64,000 nt of DNA from Nyssa sinensis (lineage: Eukaryota; Streptophyta; Magnoliopsida; Cornales; Nyssaceae): the NCBI GenBank assembly GCA_008638375.1, contig CM018032.1, positions 56,487,382-56,551,381 on the forward strand. Direction: 5' to 3'. This document shows, in pieces, positions 13,901 through 24,968 of this stretch. The number at the start of each line of letters is the position of its first letter. Within the stretch, counting starts at the first letter, position 1. The notes beneath the pieces are model-generated. The model saw only the letters and a program-made list of their open reading frames with translations. It was not told where the DNA came from and searched no databases. The translations under genes were made by a program, and so were the position numbers.

Positions 13901-16900
13901 CTCATCAAATCCCACCTACCTACGTAACCTACCACCCTTTCGATGGCGCGTGTTTAACACTCATCCTCTTCACCAGCTTAGCGCCTGGGAACTCCCTCCG
14001 ACCAGGTTGAACCATTCGACTATCAGCCAGCAATGAAGGCAGAGATTCAACCCAAAGTGGAACAATTTACCTCCAAGAACCCACCGCAATTGTTATCGAG
14101 CTGTTCCAGTGAGACGCACTTGAATTCGAGCCCATCGGAAATATACTCTGTTCACTGTCATGTTGTCAACTGCCACGAAACCCCCCACAAAGATCACCCA
14201 AAACTTTAAACACCTCCACACTCCACATATGAATAGGCAAACCCACAAAGTGAACCGAAATAGTACATGACTGTTTTATCGCTCTGTGACACACATCGGC
14301 CGGTGACCACCAGTCAAGAAACAAAGGTCGTCCTTCAAAACTCCATTCATCAGCATTCAATATCCTCCCCGCCTCACCTTCCGGAAGGAAATTCAAATAG
14401 GAAAAGAGAGCCATACATTACTGAAACTCAAACCCGGGTCAGAACCTTCCATTGGCGATCCACCCATTGTTGCAAGCTCCCTCTCAGGCACCATAGAACC
14501 ATACTTATCAGAACTGAACCGAACAATGAACCGGTAAAGGGATTGGTTCATGGTTCAACGGTTCAGCCGGTTCAACCGTTTTTATAATTAATATATTAAA
14601 AGTATATTATATATTAGATTTAGTATAAAATTTAATATATTAGAAGATAGGCCTAGTGGTTAAGAGATCTGTTTTCTACTTAGTGGATGTGTGTTCGACT
14701 CGCCAACAAAACATTTACTAATGTTTTTATATTACAACCCATTAGAAGCCCTCAGAATTCATGTTTCACACATATGCATTGATATTTGTACAAAATGTTG
14801 GCTTCACGCACAAGACATAATAAATGTTGCATCATCAATTCTTGTGGCTTTATTTGAAATTGCGCTGGTTCATCTGATTTAGAGGAAAAATGGCTGGTTC
14901 AAGCCGGTTTACACCGGTTTAATATGGTTTAAATGTAAAAATGATCCAAATAACATACCAAATTGGTTGGAGGTTCGGTTCCTGGTTCAACAGGTTTAAC
15001 CGGCCGGTCCTATTATGATAACTTTGTGTAGAATCCCCTTCCCCAGTACACACGATTGTTAAAATTCCGATCCAGATCTTTTGATCCTACAATTTTACGA
15101 TCAAAAAATACAAAATCGACCCGGATCCCATAAAGAATCCCTAAATGGTAGGATCTTATGAAATTCCTATAAAATCACTAGGATCCCGAGTTGACTCCTG
15201 ATTTTAACGATCCTACAATATAGCCCTATAATTTTTTTTTCACACGTGTCTTTGATAAGTTCCAACTTGAGACTATAATAATATTATAAAACAAATAGCA
15301 AGATTTACTTAAAAATCCTAAGTGAGGCAATTATGTCAAACCTTGCTCAGGTTTTGCCGTCTTGAATAACTCTTTATTATGACTTGTATGATTTGAATAT
15401 TGCCATTTAAAAAAGTACTTTAGGCTAATTAGCTTCTCTCCCTCGCTCTTACATATATACACAAAAACTCAATAAGCTTGTTTTGAACCAATTGATCTCT
15501 TATACTATATAGATCCTAGAGCTTTTCCTATATCATAGGTTTTGTAAGAGAGCCTTTTATGCCTTAAATTAAAGATTTTCTTCTAAACTAAATCTAATAT
15601 TTTAATGTGCTATTTTAGTTAAATTTTATATAAATAAAACATTTGTTATACTAATTTATTAAAAAAATATTAGGATTAGTAGAGGTTTTGTATTCTAAAT
15701 GTTTATTATAATTTTTTTTTATATTTTTCATATATTTTAAACTTATTTATTCTATATTTTTAAGGATTCTTATATAAACAAAACCATTCAATAGAGGTTT
15801 TGTACTCTAAACATTTGTTATACTAATTTCATTTATCGCATGTCGTAGTAATTGTATGTATTAATATTGTATAATTAAAGTCAAAAGTATTGTAAGTATA
15901 GAAAATTATAATATCAACAAACAAAGAAAACACAACTTCTTCAATTCAAAAGGATATTAGGTGTTTTTTATGGCTTAAATTGAACATTATATACATTTAT
16001 ATGAAAAATTGAATTATTATTAAAATGTTGATACAATGTCTTCTTTTTGTACCAAAAATCATATTCATATAAAGAACTCTTTTTAATTAATTAGAGTATG
16101 AGAAAACTTAATAATTAATAAATTTTCTATCTCCCATGTCTATTAATTATAAGTGAGTTGACTGTACCACTTCACCACTCTGTCTAAATCCTGATGTCAG
16201 ATTTCAAATGAGCTCTCATTAATAGACCATGATACTTTTGTGGCTTATTGTTTTTTAGCGGCTAGGGATCCTTGTTTTAGAAGGAACTTCCAGGACTGGG
16301 AGATGGATCTAGGATCCTTCTACTTCGTTTACCTTGTAAATATCTTGTGATTTATGATAAATTTATTCATTTTTACAGGTGGTGCCATGGGAGTCCAGTT
16401 CATAGATATGGTCTATATGCTCTTCAATGGATTCTTGAAATTAATGGGAAACCAACTCCTGATTTAGATGCCTTCGTTGATGTGACAAAGGTATGTCTAC
16501 CCTGTATCTTTATTCAAGACATGCTCGAGAATTTATCAAAGTTCTTTTTTTTTTTTTTCTTGATTTGAATTTTATACTGCTATTAGTTACGTATTGTTTA
16601 TAATAATGCATGAGACAAATGGAATTCCTGTCTATGGTGAACCCCGTAAAGATGTTATAACAACATACTCAAGATAGATTATGGCATAATATTGTTGAGA
16701 TTTCAATTCTATAATGAGAACACTATCTGAGCAGTGTCTGGGGCATGGGTTTGGACCCCGGCAAGTCTCTCTCTGTGCGTGAGGCATGTATGTGGGAAGT
16801 GCTTCATGGTTCAAGGCTTGTAGTTGTGATTTTGGATGTCTTATGCCGTGCCTTGTTTCACTAGTCTTGAGCATCAAGTAGAGGCGTGGGTCATAGTTGA

Positions 16901-17884
16901 GGCACTCTGCTTGAGGCTTGAGCCCAGCAAGTCTTCTGAAATTTCGTAGTAGATACAATATCCCACTGTGTAGCTATTGAGATTTTCAAGGGCTATCGAA
17001 ACAATTTAAGTCTATGAAACCTTACTCCAAGCTAGCACGTACTTGGCTGTTGTAACCACAGTTGATGTGGTGGTTATTGTTTATATGGTCCGATTTTAAT
17101 TTTTATGATTTTAGACGATTTGTTTATTTTCATTAAATATATCCTTCCCAGACTCTGTAGTCGTTGGATCCTCGTGCACTGAGCTAGCCCAAGTGAGTTT
17201 CCTATTATTCTGATTAAGCAATTTAAGTCTAGGACACCTGACTCCAAGATAGTACCTGCTTAGCTGTTGTAACTGCAGTTTGTGTGTTTAGTGTTTATAT
17301 GGTCCGGTCTGGTGTTGGTTTTTTGTGATTTTAGACTGTTTGTTTATTTTCATCAAATAGTGTGTTACCTACTATTCTAATGTTTTGTTTGCTCAGCCGA
17401 AAAAAAGAAGAAGACAAAATGAGTTTGCTGATTCTTTCTTATGTGACAGTGACCTTTTATAAGAATTTAACATAAGCAGATTCATACTAAGCTACATGAA
17501 CACTATATAAATTTTTATTTTAGATCTCACAGAAATAAGACAATTATGCAATAACATTCATTTTCCTGGAAACATTTTGTCAACTAGATGTTAGACTAAC
17601 TGGAATTGCTTATGTTAACATAAAACCTTGAATCATCATATGGAAAATATATAATTTTGGTTTTGTCAGATGTCCTAATCTGTTATAATCCTCTAATCAA
17701 TCAACAGAAATTGGAGGATGGGGAGTTTGTTCGTGTAAGGATGGTCCACTTGAATGGGAAGCCTCGAGTACTTACGTTGAAGCAGGATTTACACTACTGG
17801 CCTACATGGGAGATAAGATTTGATCCTGACACTGCAATGTGGCGCCGTAAGACAATCAAAGCATTAGACTCTGGAATTATGTGA
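120..17884 (+). CDS. DEGP7: DegP7 (protease Do-like 7), C-terminal half, seven exons
   Basis: Exons read in one continuous frame: 120-290, 410-489, 563-787, 11147-11362, 11554-11711, 16379-16490 and 17708-17884 (stop TGA). All junctions are GT-AG and the phases match. The protein shows conserved DegP7 blocks: [38 protein letters not shown], then a PDZ-like segment ([20 protein letters not shown]), [36 protein letters not shown] and [17 protein letters not shown] near the C-terminus. DegP7 is a large Deg/HtrA-family serine protease with duplicated protease and PDZ modules. The Arabidopsis member is reported in the chloroplast stroma, helping to turn over damaged photosystem II proteins. The catalytic N-terminal half lies left of this window. 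No stop or frameshift is visible, so I take the gene as functional despite two very long, transposon-filled introns. Confidence 0.95.
1892..1948. repeat. Homopolymer block: 33 C followed by 24 A
   Basis: An uninterrupted C run (1892-1924) passes directly into an uninterrupted A run (1925-1948). It lies just downstream of a TTTTTTGATAAGTAA LINE-tail remnant near 1829-1843. Such lengths are unstable in cloning and sequencing, so the exact lengths should not be trusted. Confidence 0.9.
2771..2797. repeat. 27-base C homopolymer inside LINE A
   Basis: An uninterrupted C run between the RT and zf-RVT parts of the LINE. On the coding strand it reads as poly-Gly, which is not part of the family protein, so it is a slippage expansion or a sequencing artefact. 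Confidence 0.9.
2985..3752 (-). pseudogene. LINE A reverse transcriptase fragment
   Basis: An open stretch of 255 codons carries LINE RT motifs in order: [12 protein letters not shown] (first catalytic Asp region), [22 protein letters not shown], then the active site as FTDDTNIF where plant L1 elements usually have FADD. The Asp pair is kept. It continues through the [14 protein letters not shown] and [29 protein letters not shown] blocks of the thumb/connection. It is preceded by the frameshifted endonuclease and linker and followed by the zf-RVT fragment, so it cannot be translated as a full ORF2. Confidence 0.88.
4685..5239 (-). pseudogene. LINE A endonuclease (EEP) fragment
   Basis: An apurinic-like endonuclease fragment of L1 ORF2: LLLWDAPVL, the FTGVYGP strand, GADFNVVRS (catalytic Asp/Asn region), [15 protein letters not shown] and the C-terminal [10 protein letters not shown] (catalytic Asp-His). 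A frameshift near 5240-5267 separates it from its upstream portion [15 protein letters not shown]. The enzyme would nick target DNA for target-primed reverse transcription. This copy is inactive. Confidence 0.85.
6928..7974. mobile_element. Mutator-type MITE with 9-bp target duplication, inserted in LINE B
   Basis: The terminal inverted repeats contain GAAGCACGGACAC on the left and GTGTCCGTGCTTC on the right. The flanks are identical 9-bp direct repeats, CTAATATGC at 6919-6927 and 7975-7983, the target-site length of Mutator-like elements. Removing the insert and one repeat restores the LINE RT motif LEKAFD. There is no transposase coding, so it is non-autonomous. An AT-rich interior holds a (TA)n run at 7019-7042 and a further nested element. 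Confidence 0.92.
7232..7716. mobile_element. Small inverted-repeat element nested inside the MITE
   Basis: The left end GGTTGTAAAATTAGGGATCC is roughly the inverted complement of the right end GGATCGCGATTTTGATAAC. GATCCTA-type motifs repeat near both ends, as in the elements at 10049 and 15054. It lies inside the Mutator-type MITE. No clear target duplication is visible, and the ends are approximate. Confidence 0.55.
9169..9690. mobile_element. MITE with ACAGTC...GACTGT termini
   Basis: The left end ACAGTCCACTCTCTGATAAT and the complement of the right end (ACAGTCGACCCTCTTATAAT) form imperfect terminal inverted repeats. The interior is AT-rich and non-coding. The flanks ATATGTATGT and ATATGTATAT are nearly identical but of low complexity, so the target duplication is only suggestive. 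A fragment ending the same way (TAAGTGAGTTGACTGTA) lies at 16110-16168. Confidence 0.65.
10049..11023. mobile_element. GGATCC-rich inverted-repeat element, full length
   Basis: It starts GTTGTTAAAATC and ends ATTTTAACAAC. Both subterminal zones are full of GATCC, CGATTC and GATCCTAC motifs in mirrored orientation. The AT-rich interior has no coding capacity. Related copies are at 15054-15800 and 7232-7716. It ends about 123 bases upstream of a DegP7 exon. Confidence 0.6.
12133..14470 (-). mobile_element. LINE C: internally deleted L1-type LINE
   Basis: Reading the minus strand: a DUF4283-type ORF1 segment (14414-14166, ending [19 protein letters not shown]), a low-complexity ORF1 tail (13871-12948), the very start of the endonuclease (12963-12733, [19 protein letters not shown] and LLVMWDSQ), then directly the zf-RVT zinc tail (12610-12413, [20 protein letters not shown]). 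Most of the endonuclease and the whole RT are absent. The A-tail is the T run at 12133-12143 followed by GATGAGTAA. It cannot move on its own. Confidence 0.85.
14166..14414 (-). pseudogene. LINE C ORF1 (DUF4283) fragment
   Basis: The 82 codons include [17 protein letters not shown] and [17 protein letters not shown], the conserved core of the DUF4283 domain found in plant L1 ORF1 proteins (RNA-binding, retrotransposon RNP). The upstream start and downstream zinc knuckle are not continuous, so it is a relic. Confidence 0.8.
14505..15021. mobile_element. AACCGG-rich inverted-repeat element with tRNA-like core
   Basis: The left end carries GAACTGAACCG, GGTTCAACGGTTCAGCCGG and related motifs. 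The right end carries their inverted relatives (GGTTCAACAGGTTTAACCGG, CCGGTCCTATTATGATAA). The left TTATCAGAACTGAACCG pairs imperfectly with the complement of the right end. The core at 14648-14702 looks tRNA-derived. There is no coding capacity and no clear target duplication. Confidence 0.6.
14648..14702 (+). promoter_or_regulatory. Possible Pol III internal promoter (A and B box-like)
   Basis: TAGGCCTAGTGG (14648-14659) resembles a tRNA A box. GTGTTCGACTCG (14691-14702) resembles a B box (GGTTCGANNCC). The spacing of about 40 bases suits a tRNA-derived promoter. No cloverleaf or CCA-type tRNA is evident, so this is a relic, not a tRNA gene. Confidence 0.35.
15054..15800. mobile_element. 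Truncated second copy of the GGATCC-rich element
   Basis: It begins GATTGTTAAAATTCCGATCC and tracks the element at 10049 closely: GATCACTAGGATC-like, GAGTTGACTCC, the ACTATAATAATATTATAAAA stretch and CCTAAGTGAG. The matching right inverted terminus is not found, so the right end is approximate. Confidence 0.6.
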
Positions 17885-18777
17885 AACATCCTTGATCACT
17901 GGATAGATATTCCTTTAGGAAGAACATGTGAAATGGAAATTACATCTAATTGAATTTACTGAATCCATTTGGTAGATTCTGTACTAATTGTATTGGGATC
18001 TGTGCTGCAGCACTTGTTAGATGTACTAGGAGGATCGTTCAAGGCCCTTATTGAGCTCTTGAGGTTTGCTGCTACTTGCATATTGTAATTGACAATCATC
18101 CGAGGATGGTTCATCTACAGGAAAAAATATTTAGGGGACATCCAAAACATTACATTTGAATGATTGGAAAAAATAAAACAAAATTTTAGTTTTTGGCCTT
18201 TTCTTTTTAATTTATCCTCTATTATCTTCAATTACCTTCCAATTCATCTCTCCTTTTGTCAATTATTCTGGTTATATTCTTATGGATGCTTGGCTTGATC
18301 ACTTTATTAACTATGGGACTATGAGAAACCAATTTTGGTGTAGTTCTGGGTTGATGCCAACCCATGTAAAAGCCCTAACAGAGCAGTGTTTTCTGTTTGC
18401 TTTGGGTTTGATCGTGTAGAGTAGAAAGTTTGATCTTCTAGTATTAAGCCTCTCATGTGTGTTGGCCTCTACATCACCTTCTAGACTTGAAATTGAGTTT
18501 TTTTTGCCAACAAAGGAGATATCTAAGCAGTTAGAGTCTAACTAATTCTTATTTTCTTACGCAAGGCAACTATTTCATAAAGTTGTTAAACGTTTGGGCA
18601 ACTAGTCTTGTCTAGTGGCTAGCTCCAGGGATATGGATGGTGAAAGTCGAACATGCAAGTTCATCTTGTTCTACTCAGCCAGCCCTCCTTTGGGATTGAA
18701 TTGAAATTCAATTGTTTTTATGTTTTTCATCTGCTTGTATTTTTTATATTTTTTTGGATTGTTAGGGATGATCATAG
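17885..18777 (+). other. DegP7 3' untranslated region and downstream intergenic DNA
   Basis: Non-coding sequence follows the TGA. AATAAA-like signals occur near 18170-18178 (GAAAAAATAAAAC). A weak tRNA-like pair (TGTCTAGTGGCT at 18609, AAGTCGAACAT near 18644) may be a SINE head. No gene is seen. Confidence 0.5.
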
Positions 18778-19064
18778 TGCTCTGTTTGGAATCAAATTCT
18801 TTTAAAAAATGGGATTTAAAAATGGGAAAAGAGAATTTAAAATCAAATCTTCTTTTTTTTTTTTTATTTATGTTTGGAATGAATTAGAATTTAAATAAAA
18901 GGAAGTCCTTTCTTGTGTTTGGAATTAAAAAAGAATTGAAATTGTTATATACCATTGCATTCCAATTGGTTAATTTTGTCAGGGTTTCAAATGAGTATCA
19001 TTTTCTTTTCAAATTCTCAAAAATCCAATCCCATTTTTTATTTACTTATTCTAAACAACTAAAG
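18778..19064. mobile_element. Probable MITE with TGTTTGGAAT-type termini
   Basis: The left end TGCTCTGTTTGGAATCAAAT...AAAAAATGGGATT and the complement of the right end (CTTTAGTTGTTTAGAATAAG...AAAAAATGGGATT) are imperfect inverted repeats enclosing AT-rich DNA. No target duplication was confirmed. Confidence 0.42.
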
Positions 19065-21495
19065 TTGTATTTCTAAATTCAAATCTCATCAAATTTCACA
19101 TTTCAATCACAACATTAATCTCAATGGAGTGAATGTTTTATGTTTTAATTAAGTGTCGTTAAGTTAGAAATCCATCAAAAGTCTAAAAATTATCAATAAC
19201 TTACAAACTCGATTTTAATAACTCATCATGTTCTTCAAATCATTATTCACTAAAACACCTTTCAATTCCAAATCAGTTCATCACTTCAAAAGAATAGGCA
19301 CGCGAGAGGCGCACCTTTTTTCAAAAGCTTTTTAAGATTTTGAAATTTATTAATTTATCAATTATAAAGCTGTTTTTAATAAAATTTATATATTTAGACT
19401 CTAAAAATTAAGATCTATCAAATAAGATCCATATTGATATCAAATTTTGAATAAAAAAAATTGATTCAAAATTATAAAATTTCATCCCAGTCCAGTGAAG
19501 GATTTTGTCCCAACAAAAATGTAAAATTTACAATTTTTCAAAGTATACAATTTTATAATTTCAAAAAAAATTGAGAAAAATATCAGTTGTATTTAGTTTT
19601 ATTGACCTTTTGGCCACAATGGATGCTGATAATTGATTTTCAATAGTGTGAAAATTTGTCAAACAAATAGTATTTAAAATATGGGTGACAAAAAATACAT
19701 TAGTAGTAGAAAGTGTAAAATTTTTAGACTATCGCAAAGGTATAAAACTTTACAGGTTGTGAACCTCACAATATTTGATAAAAAATTAATCAATGTTAGA
19801 AACAACCTAATGATTTCAAACAAACAATCAATGTATGCTTCCACCTTTGAATATGAAACAAAGTAATCAACAAAGAGCATGAGCTTCACATGATGGGATT
19901 TCTGTCCATCATGATGTCAAACAGAATAGTAAAATCTTACTCTATATCTAAAAATCTAACAAGCCAATGTTCCTAAAAAGAGATGTCCCTTGTACAAAAG
20001 ATCACATCTTTCAGTTTTTTGCACATTGCCCATTTAATCGCATATGAGCAAGCATGAACTTTTGCTGGTTGACATGATAACCAGTGGCCTATGCTAAGCT
20101 TGCATAACCAATATGTGTCTATGTTGTCCGTACTTTGATTTTGAACTGTCAGTTTTTTCAGATCGATGTTCTAAGAGACGACACTTTCCAGTTGATATCG
20201 TGGAAGAACCCACCTAAATTTTTGTAAGCATCTTAGAATGCCCACACATTAATGGTGTGGCCCGGGCCCATCAGGTTCTCTATCATTTCTTGATGAGATG
20301 CCATAGATTTAGATATTAAAGCATTCTTCACAAGATAATGATGAAGCCTCTTGTTATATGTAGACTTGGTTTCTGGAATATCTTTGGACATTTATTTGGC
20401 TGTGTGGGTAAAAGAGTCGTATTTAAAAAATATTTGGTGTCCAACTCATTAAAATAGTCGTAAGGTTAAAAAATTATCTCAAATTGAAAATGTGTTTAAA
20501 TCTTACAATAATTAAATATCTTTACAAAGGACTTCAGGTTAATTAACTCATTAAATTAAAGGTCTCATCGTCATTATAGTATAGAGATAAAATAATGGGT
20601 TCTCATGTCAAGGCCACGTCTCTGTTTAGATGAACAATTTCATGCAACGATTCTAACCTATATAACAGTTTCTGAGGTTTGATTCAAATGTTTATTCTTC
20701 ACGTAGTTAGTGTGAGTTTGACTCTTAATAAAATTATTATTATTAGGTATCACACGTAGTCAAAAAAGCAAAAATTATAGGCGGAGCTATCCTTTGCCTA
20801 AGGGTGGAATGGCCCGCCAAACTTTTAATATTTTGATTTTTTACCCTTGTTATTTATAAAATTTTATTTAAAAATTAGATTCCACCCCTCCCCTCAATTT
20901 TTTTTTTTTTATATTTTTACAAAATGCCTCGTTAAAGTGTTTTTATTTTATATTTTTGCCCCTTTATATTCAATGTTTAGATCCGTCACTGGTTACAAAG
21001 AACAAACAAGGTTGCATGAAAAATTTACAATAAAATGGTTGGCCTTAGTTTTTAAGATTAAATTCCTTTCTATGTTAATATTTTAACAATAAAACTATAT
21101 TTTTAAAATTTGTGTCATAAGTTTTTATTTTAAATGACGAAATACTAATGAATCACAATATTATTGTACCATTTAAATTACATGACTTAAACTATGCTCT
21201 GTAACACAATATTATATCAGTCATTCGGTATAAAAACTTGAAATATAAATTTAAGAAGCATAATTATTAATATTTTGGACTAGAAAAATGTTATTAATTA
21301 TATTTTTAATGTGATATGGTATCATGTAATATTTTTTGATTTCATGTGCTGTAATTTTTAAAATCAGCACATGATAACATATTACAATGAAAAAACGTGA
21401 CACTAAGCATTTTTAAAAAAAATTCAAAAAATGAAATGTTAAATGAGTTAGTAGTATTATATTTTATTGTGTAAATTCAATTTGGTAAGTAGCAG
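19065..21495. other. AT-rich intergenic DNA without recognisable genes
   Basis: Short open frames here (for example 19681-19866 and 20847-21086) are low complexity and match no family I recognise. A GGCGGAGCTATCCTTTGCC...GATCCGTCACTGG stretch (20774-20995) resembles a decayed repeat. Confidence 0.5.
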
Positions 21496-22680
21496 CGTTT
21501 TTTGGGCTGAACCGACCCATGCACAGCACAACATGAAGGTGAAGCGGGCTAGGTCGAGCTGGGTATGACACGACGAGATGGATCATGTTGAGCCGGGCAT
21601 CTTAGCCCGTGGCCTAAGTACATCATAGTGGCCCGTTGATATGACTTGTTAGTCTCGACTTATTTTTTATTTTATTATTATTTATTAGTATTTTGTGGAG
21701 ATATTCAAACAAAAAAAAAAATACAACAATTTAAAAAATAAAAATAAAATATTATAATAACAAATAACAAAGTAAAAATTAATAATATTAGACTAATAAA
21801 TAACAAAGTAAAAAATAAAAAAATTAACAAAATATTATAATAACAAATAATAAAATAAAAAATAATAATACTATATAATTAGACTAACAAAAAATATAAA
21901 CAAAAAATATAACATTTAATAATTTTCAAAATAAGTTAATAAATTTTTTAAAAAAGTATACTCTGTATTAGTCATTAAAAATAAAAATAAAATAAAATAA
22001 AATTGATGAGCTCATGACCCGGCATGACATAGTTCATTAGTGTCGGCACGATACGAGGCGTGCCAACATGTAATGTTTGAATTTGTCTTGCCCCACCTTG
22101 TCCCTAATAGAACATGTATAGGGTGCTCATAAACAGGGTCGGAGGGGGGTCGGGGTATGGCTTTTAAAACTCCATCGGGTTCGGGGCGGGTTCGGGAGAT
22201 GGTCACCCCGCCCTGTTTATATATTAAGTTTTTTTTTTTATTTATTCTTATATACACTTTATTTACCAATAAATAACACTATATAAAATTAGTTTTAAAA
22301 TTTTTCATATCAAACTCACATATTTTTTTTCTTGTATTAGTTATTTTGACAAAAAAAAAATAATTTACTTATCAAAATAAAAGTTTTAACTTACTTAAAA
22401 AATATATATATTAGAGTTCGAGACGAGACGGGATGAAGTCGAGAAATATAAACAGATTCGGGATAAATTTCTAAACGGGACAGAATAAAATCGGAGATAA
22501 AAAAAATATAAACAGAATCGAGATTAAGAAAGGGTTACTCCGTCCTAAACCTGTTACGTTGTCATTCCTAGTTGGGCCTAAGATTTTTTAATAAACACAA
22601 CACAGCCACATACGATTAATGATACAAACCGGCACAGTAGCATGAATGGGCCAACCTACTGGGCTAACCCGTTTGACACC
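21495..22680. mobile_element. Nested MITE block (GGGCC-type outer, CGGGG-type inner)
   Basis: Outer element: the left part TTGGGCTGAACCGACCCATG and the complement of the right part (GTAGGTTGGCCCATTCATG) are imperfect inverted repeats around a long AT-rich core. Inside lies a second inverted pair at about 22120-22575: ATAAACAGGGTCGGAGGGG on the left, and on the right GAGTAACCC-type sequence, whose complement reads AACAGGTTTAGGACGGAG. There is no coding. Boundaries are approximate. Confidence 0.42.
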
Positions 22681-23376
22681 AATCGAGATTAAGTATTTTG
22701 ACTCATGTGGTTAGGCCCTTTATTCATGTTATTGGGTCAGGACATTTAGTACGTTACAAATGGTATCAAAGCAGATCCTAGTCTTGTGACGCATGGTGTG
22801 TTACTCTGCTTGCAGTTACTCACGAAGGGACATGTGGCACAGTAGCATGGTTGATCTTGTGGGGAGTTTGGAACTGTAAAGAGAGCAGAATTATGTCCTA
22901 CATCTACCAACCAAGGAAGTTACTCGGCCACAAGGGTCATGTTGTGCGACGAGGACGTCGCATAATTAAGGGTGTGCCCTTTCTTCATGTTATTTGTTCA
23001 GGACATTTAGGGCATTACAAATGATATCAAAGGCGACCCTAGTCCCGTGACTATTGGTGTGTTGTTCTACTCGCAGTTACCCACGAAGGGACACATGGCA
23101 CAGTAGCATAGTAGATCTCGTGGGGAGTTTGGAACCGTAAGGAGAGCAGAGTTGTGTCCTACATCTGCAATCAGGGAAGTTACTGGGCTACAAGGACCAT
23201 GTTATGCGACAAGGATGTCACATAATTAAGGGGGTGAGATTGTGATACTCCTATTCCACCCAGAAAAGTTTGATTAGCATACAAGACACCTCAAGCTAAT
23301 AACTTGGCTTAAGTATTTGGGTCATGTGGTTGGCCCTTTCTTCAGGTTATTGGGTCAGTATGTTTAGAGCGTTACA
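22681..23376 (+). mobile_element. TRIM-like retroelement in tandem (three LTR copies, two internal regions)
   Basis: The right LTR (23241-23376) starts TGTGATACTCC and ends GCGTTACA. A purine tract AAGGGGGTGAGA precedes it. A left LTR end (…TACGTTACA, ending 22758) is followed after two bases by TGGTATCAAAGC (22761-22772), which matches an initiator-Met tRNA primer site with one change. A second, decayed LTR end (…GGCATTACA, ending 23019) is again followed by a primer-site-like TGATATCAAAGG. The two internal regions repeat with a period of about 261 bp. There is no protein coding, as expected for terminal-repeat retrotransposons in miniature. Confidence 0.7.
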
Positions 23377-24598
23377 GTGTTCCAGACTGGTTGGAACTTT
23401 GGGAGGCCAGGATGAGTAAGTTGATCAAATAATCCTCTTTTCTTCACCTGTACAACATAGGAAATGTGTTTTGTTATTTCATAGGTAAAATGTACATATA
23501 TTGTTAACTATTGTGCTTCCTCTGCCTAATAACAGTCTCTATGACTATGACCCACAAAATGCTGGGAGGCTATGTACTTGAAGATGAAAATTGTGTGTTG
23601 GTGATAAAACACGATGTAAAATACAATGAAAAGCACAAATTTGTGGACTGATATATCCTTTTTTTTTTTTTGTCTTTAATGCACATTATTTGTTGGTTGC
23701 ATGGTCCTGAGTTTGCATCCTCGTCTCTCATCAGTATTCAAAGCTTAAGAATAAACCACCAAACAAGGATATTGATAAGCACCTATACAAATGTGAATGC
23801 ATGGTAGATCTTTAATCCCCCCTTTTCTAACATTGACAGGCATACTCTATATATTCTGATTCCATATCATTTGGGAGGTTCGAAAATGAACCCTTATTTT
23901 GGGAACGAAGGTCATCTTTCTTGCACAACAGCAACCTTGAAGAGGTTGAAAGATATTCTGAACCTGGTTCAGTTAACCAGAAGAAAGAATATTTCGAAGT
24001 TTTTTTTAAGAAAAAAGCTTTTCTTCAACTGCCTTCTTCTCAGCGGGAGAGTTGGGTGGAATCTCAAACAAGTGAAAAGGATACCATGGATCACATGAGT
24101 TTTGTGGAAAAACCTGGCCGCGCTGTAAATAGCCATCCTGCTTACTGTGGTGAAAGCCCCAGTCGTCATGGAGAAAATGAAGTGATGGGCAGCGGAAGTG
24201 ATGGTGAAGAAATTTCTTCTGCTGGAGTTCAGGTGAACCCAAACTTACTAATGCTGATACTTGTATGAAAAATAACCTTCAACATGCAGAGAGTTACATG
24301 GCTAGAAAAGTTAATAATCCTAACCTGAAAAAGTTTCAAGAAATATCTCTGAAAGTGTAATTTTCCTAGTTATCTTGATTTCCTTTACTAATTTCTGGTT
24401 GCTTGACAGAAATTAATGCCTGGTTTAGTGGGCCTTATTGTTATGGCTTTTTTTAATGTATGTCTTCATGCATTTTTTTTCTTTTAATTTTGTTTTGTAA
24501 CATTTGCATTTAGATGTATGATGTAGCTTTCTACTTCATGGGCTGTGTTCATTTGCTTTTATTATTTTTATTTGTTGGCACGAACCTCTCGACTCCAG

Positions 24599-24809
24599 GC
24601 CCAAGCTGAAATGGGGACTTCAAATCCAAAAATGCAGACATCTGTGACCCTTGGTCAGATTAGAAAAAAGAATTCAAGTGAAGCATCAAAGCACCCGAAT
24701 AGGTTGAAGAAAGAAAATTCACCACCATCTAAAATTGAGAAGCGGTCAGCGGTCATTGCAGAAGATACCAACAGTTGCATCTTCTCTACCCAAAACTCTA
24801 AAATTGAAA
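24599..24809 (+). CDS. TPX2-like duplicated exon, copy 1
   Basis: In phase with the preceding exon, ending one base into a codon (GAA A|GTAAG). It encodes a basic Ser/Lys-rich stretch with IRKKNSSEASKHPNRLKKE. Its upstream flank GGGCTGTGTTCATTTGCTTT recurs before copy 2, so the repeat unit includes intron sequence. Confidence 0.6.
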
Positions 24810-24968
24810 GTAAGCGGATAACCTATGACTTTCTGTTTGTGTTGACACATGTAATTGTGGATTTGTTTCGTATATTTTTCTTTAGTTCACTGTGTTTGCA
24901 AGTGACCATTGGTCATGGACTGTGTTGATTTGCTTTTATTATATTCATCTGTTGCCATATTTCCAAAG

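Larger units (their letters stand above)
11712..16378 (+). other. Second enlarged DegP7 intron (4.67 kb)
   Basis: The donor GTGAGG after the first two bases of an Arg codon and the acceptor TTACAG restore the frame (Arg-Trp-Cys-His). Contents: LINE C (12133-14470), the AACCGG-rich element (14505-15021) and a truncated GGATCC-rich element (15054-15800). 11712-12130 and 15800-16378 hold no gene. Confidence 0.88.

Noticed and set aside
13270..14587. Plus-strand open frames rich in Pro/Ser/Thr
   Set aside because: They are complements of the LINE C ORF1 region read on the opposite strand.
14648..14702. A tRNA gene
   Set aside because: Only A and B box-like motifs are present. No cloverleaf stems or anticodon arm could be drawn.
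18609..18660. A SINE head downstream of DegP7
   Set aside because: The A box-like TGTCTAGTGGCT is fair, but the B box is poor and no SINE body or A-tail follows. Left as a remark only.
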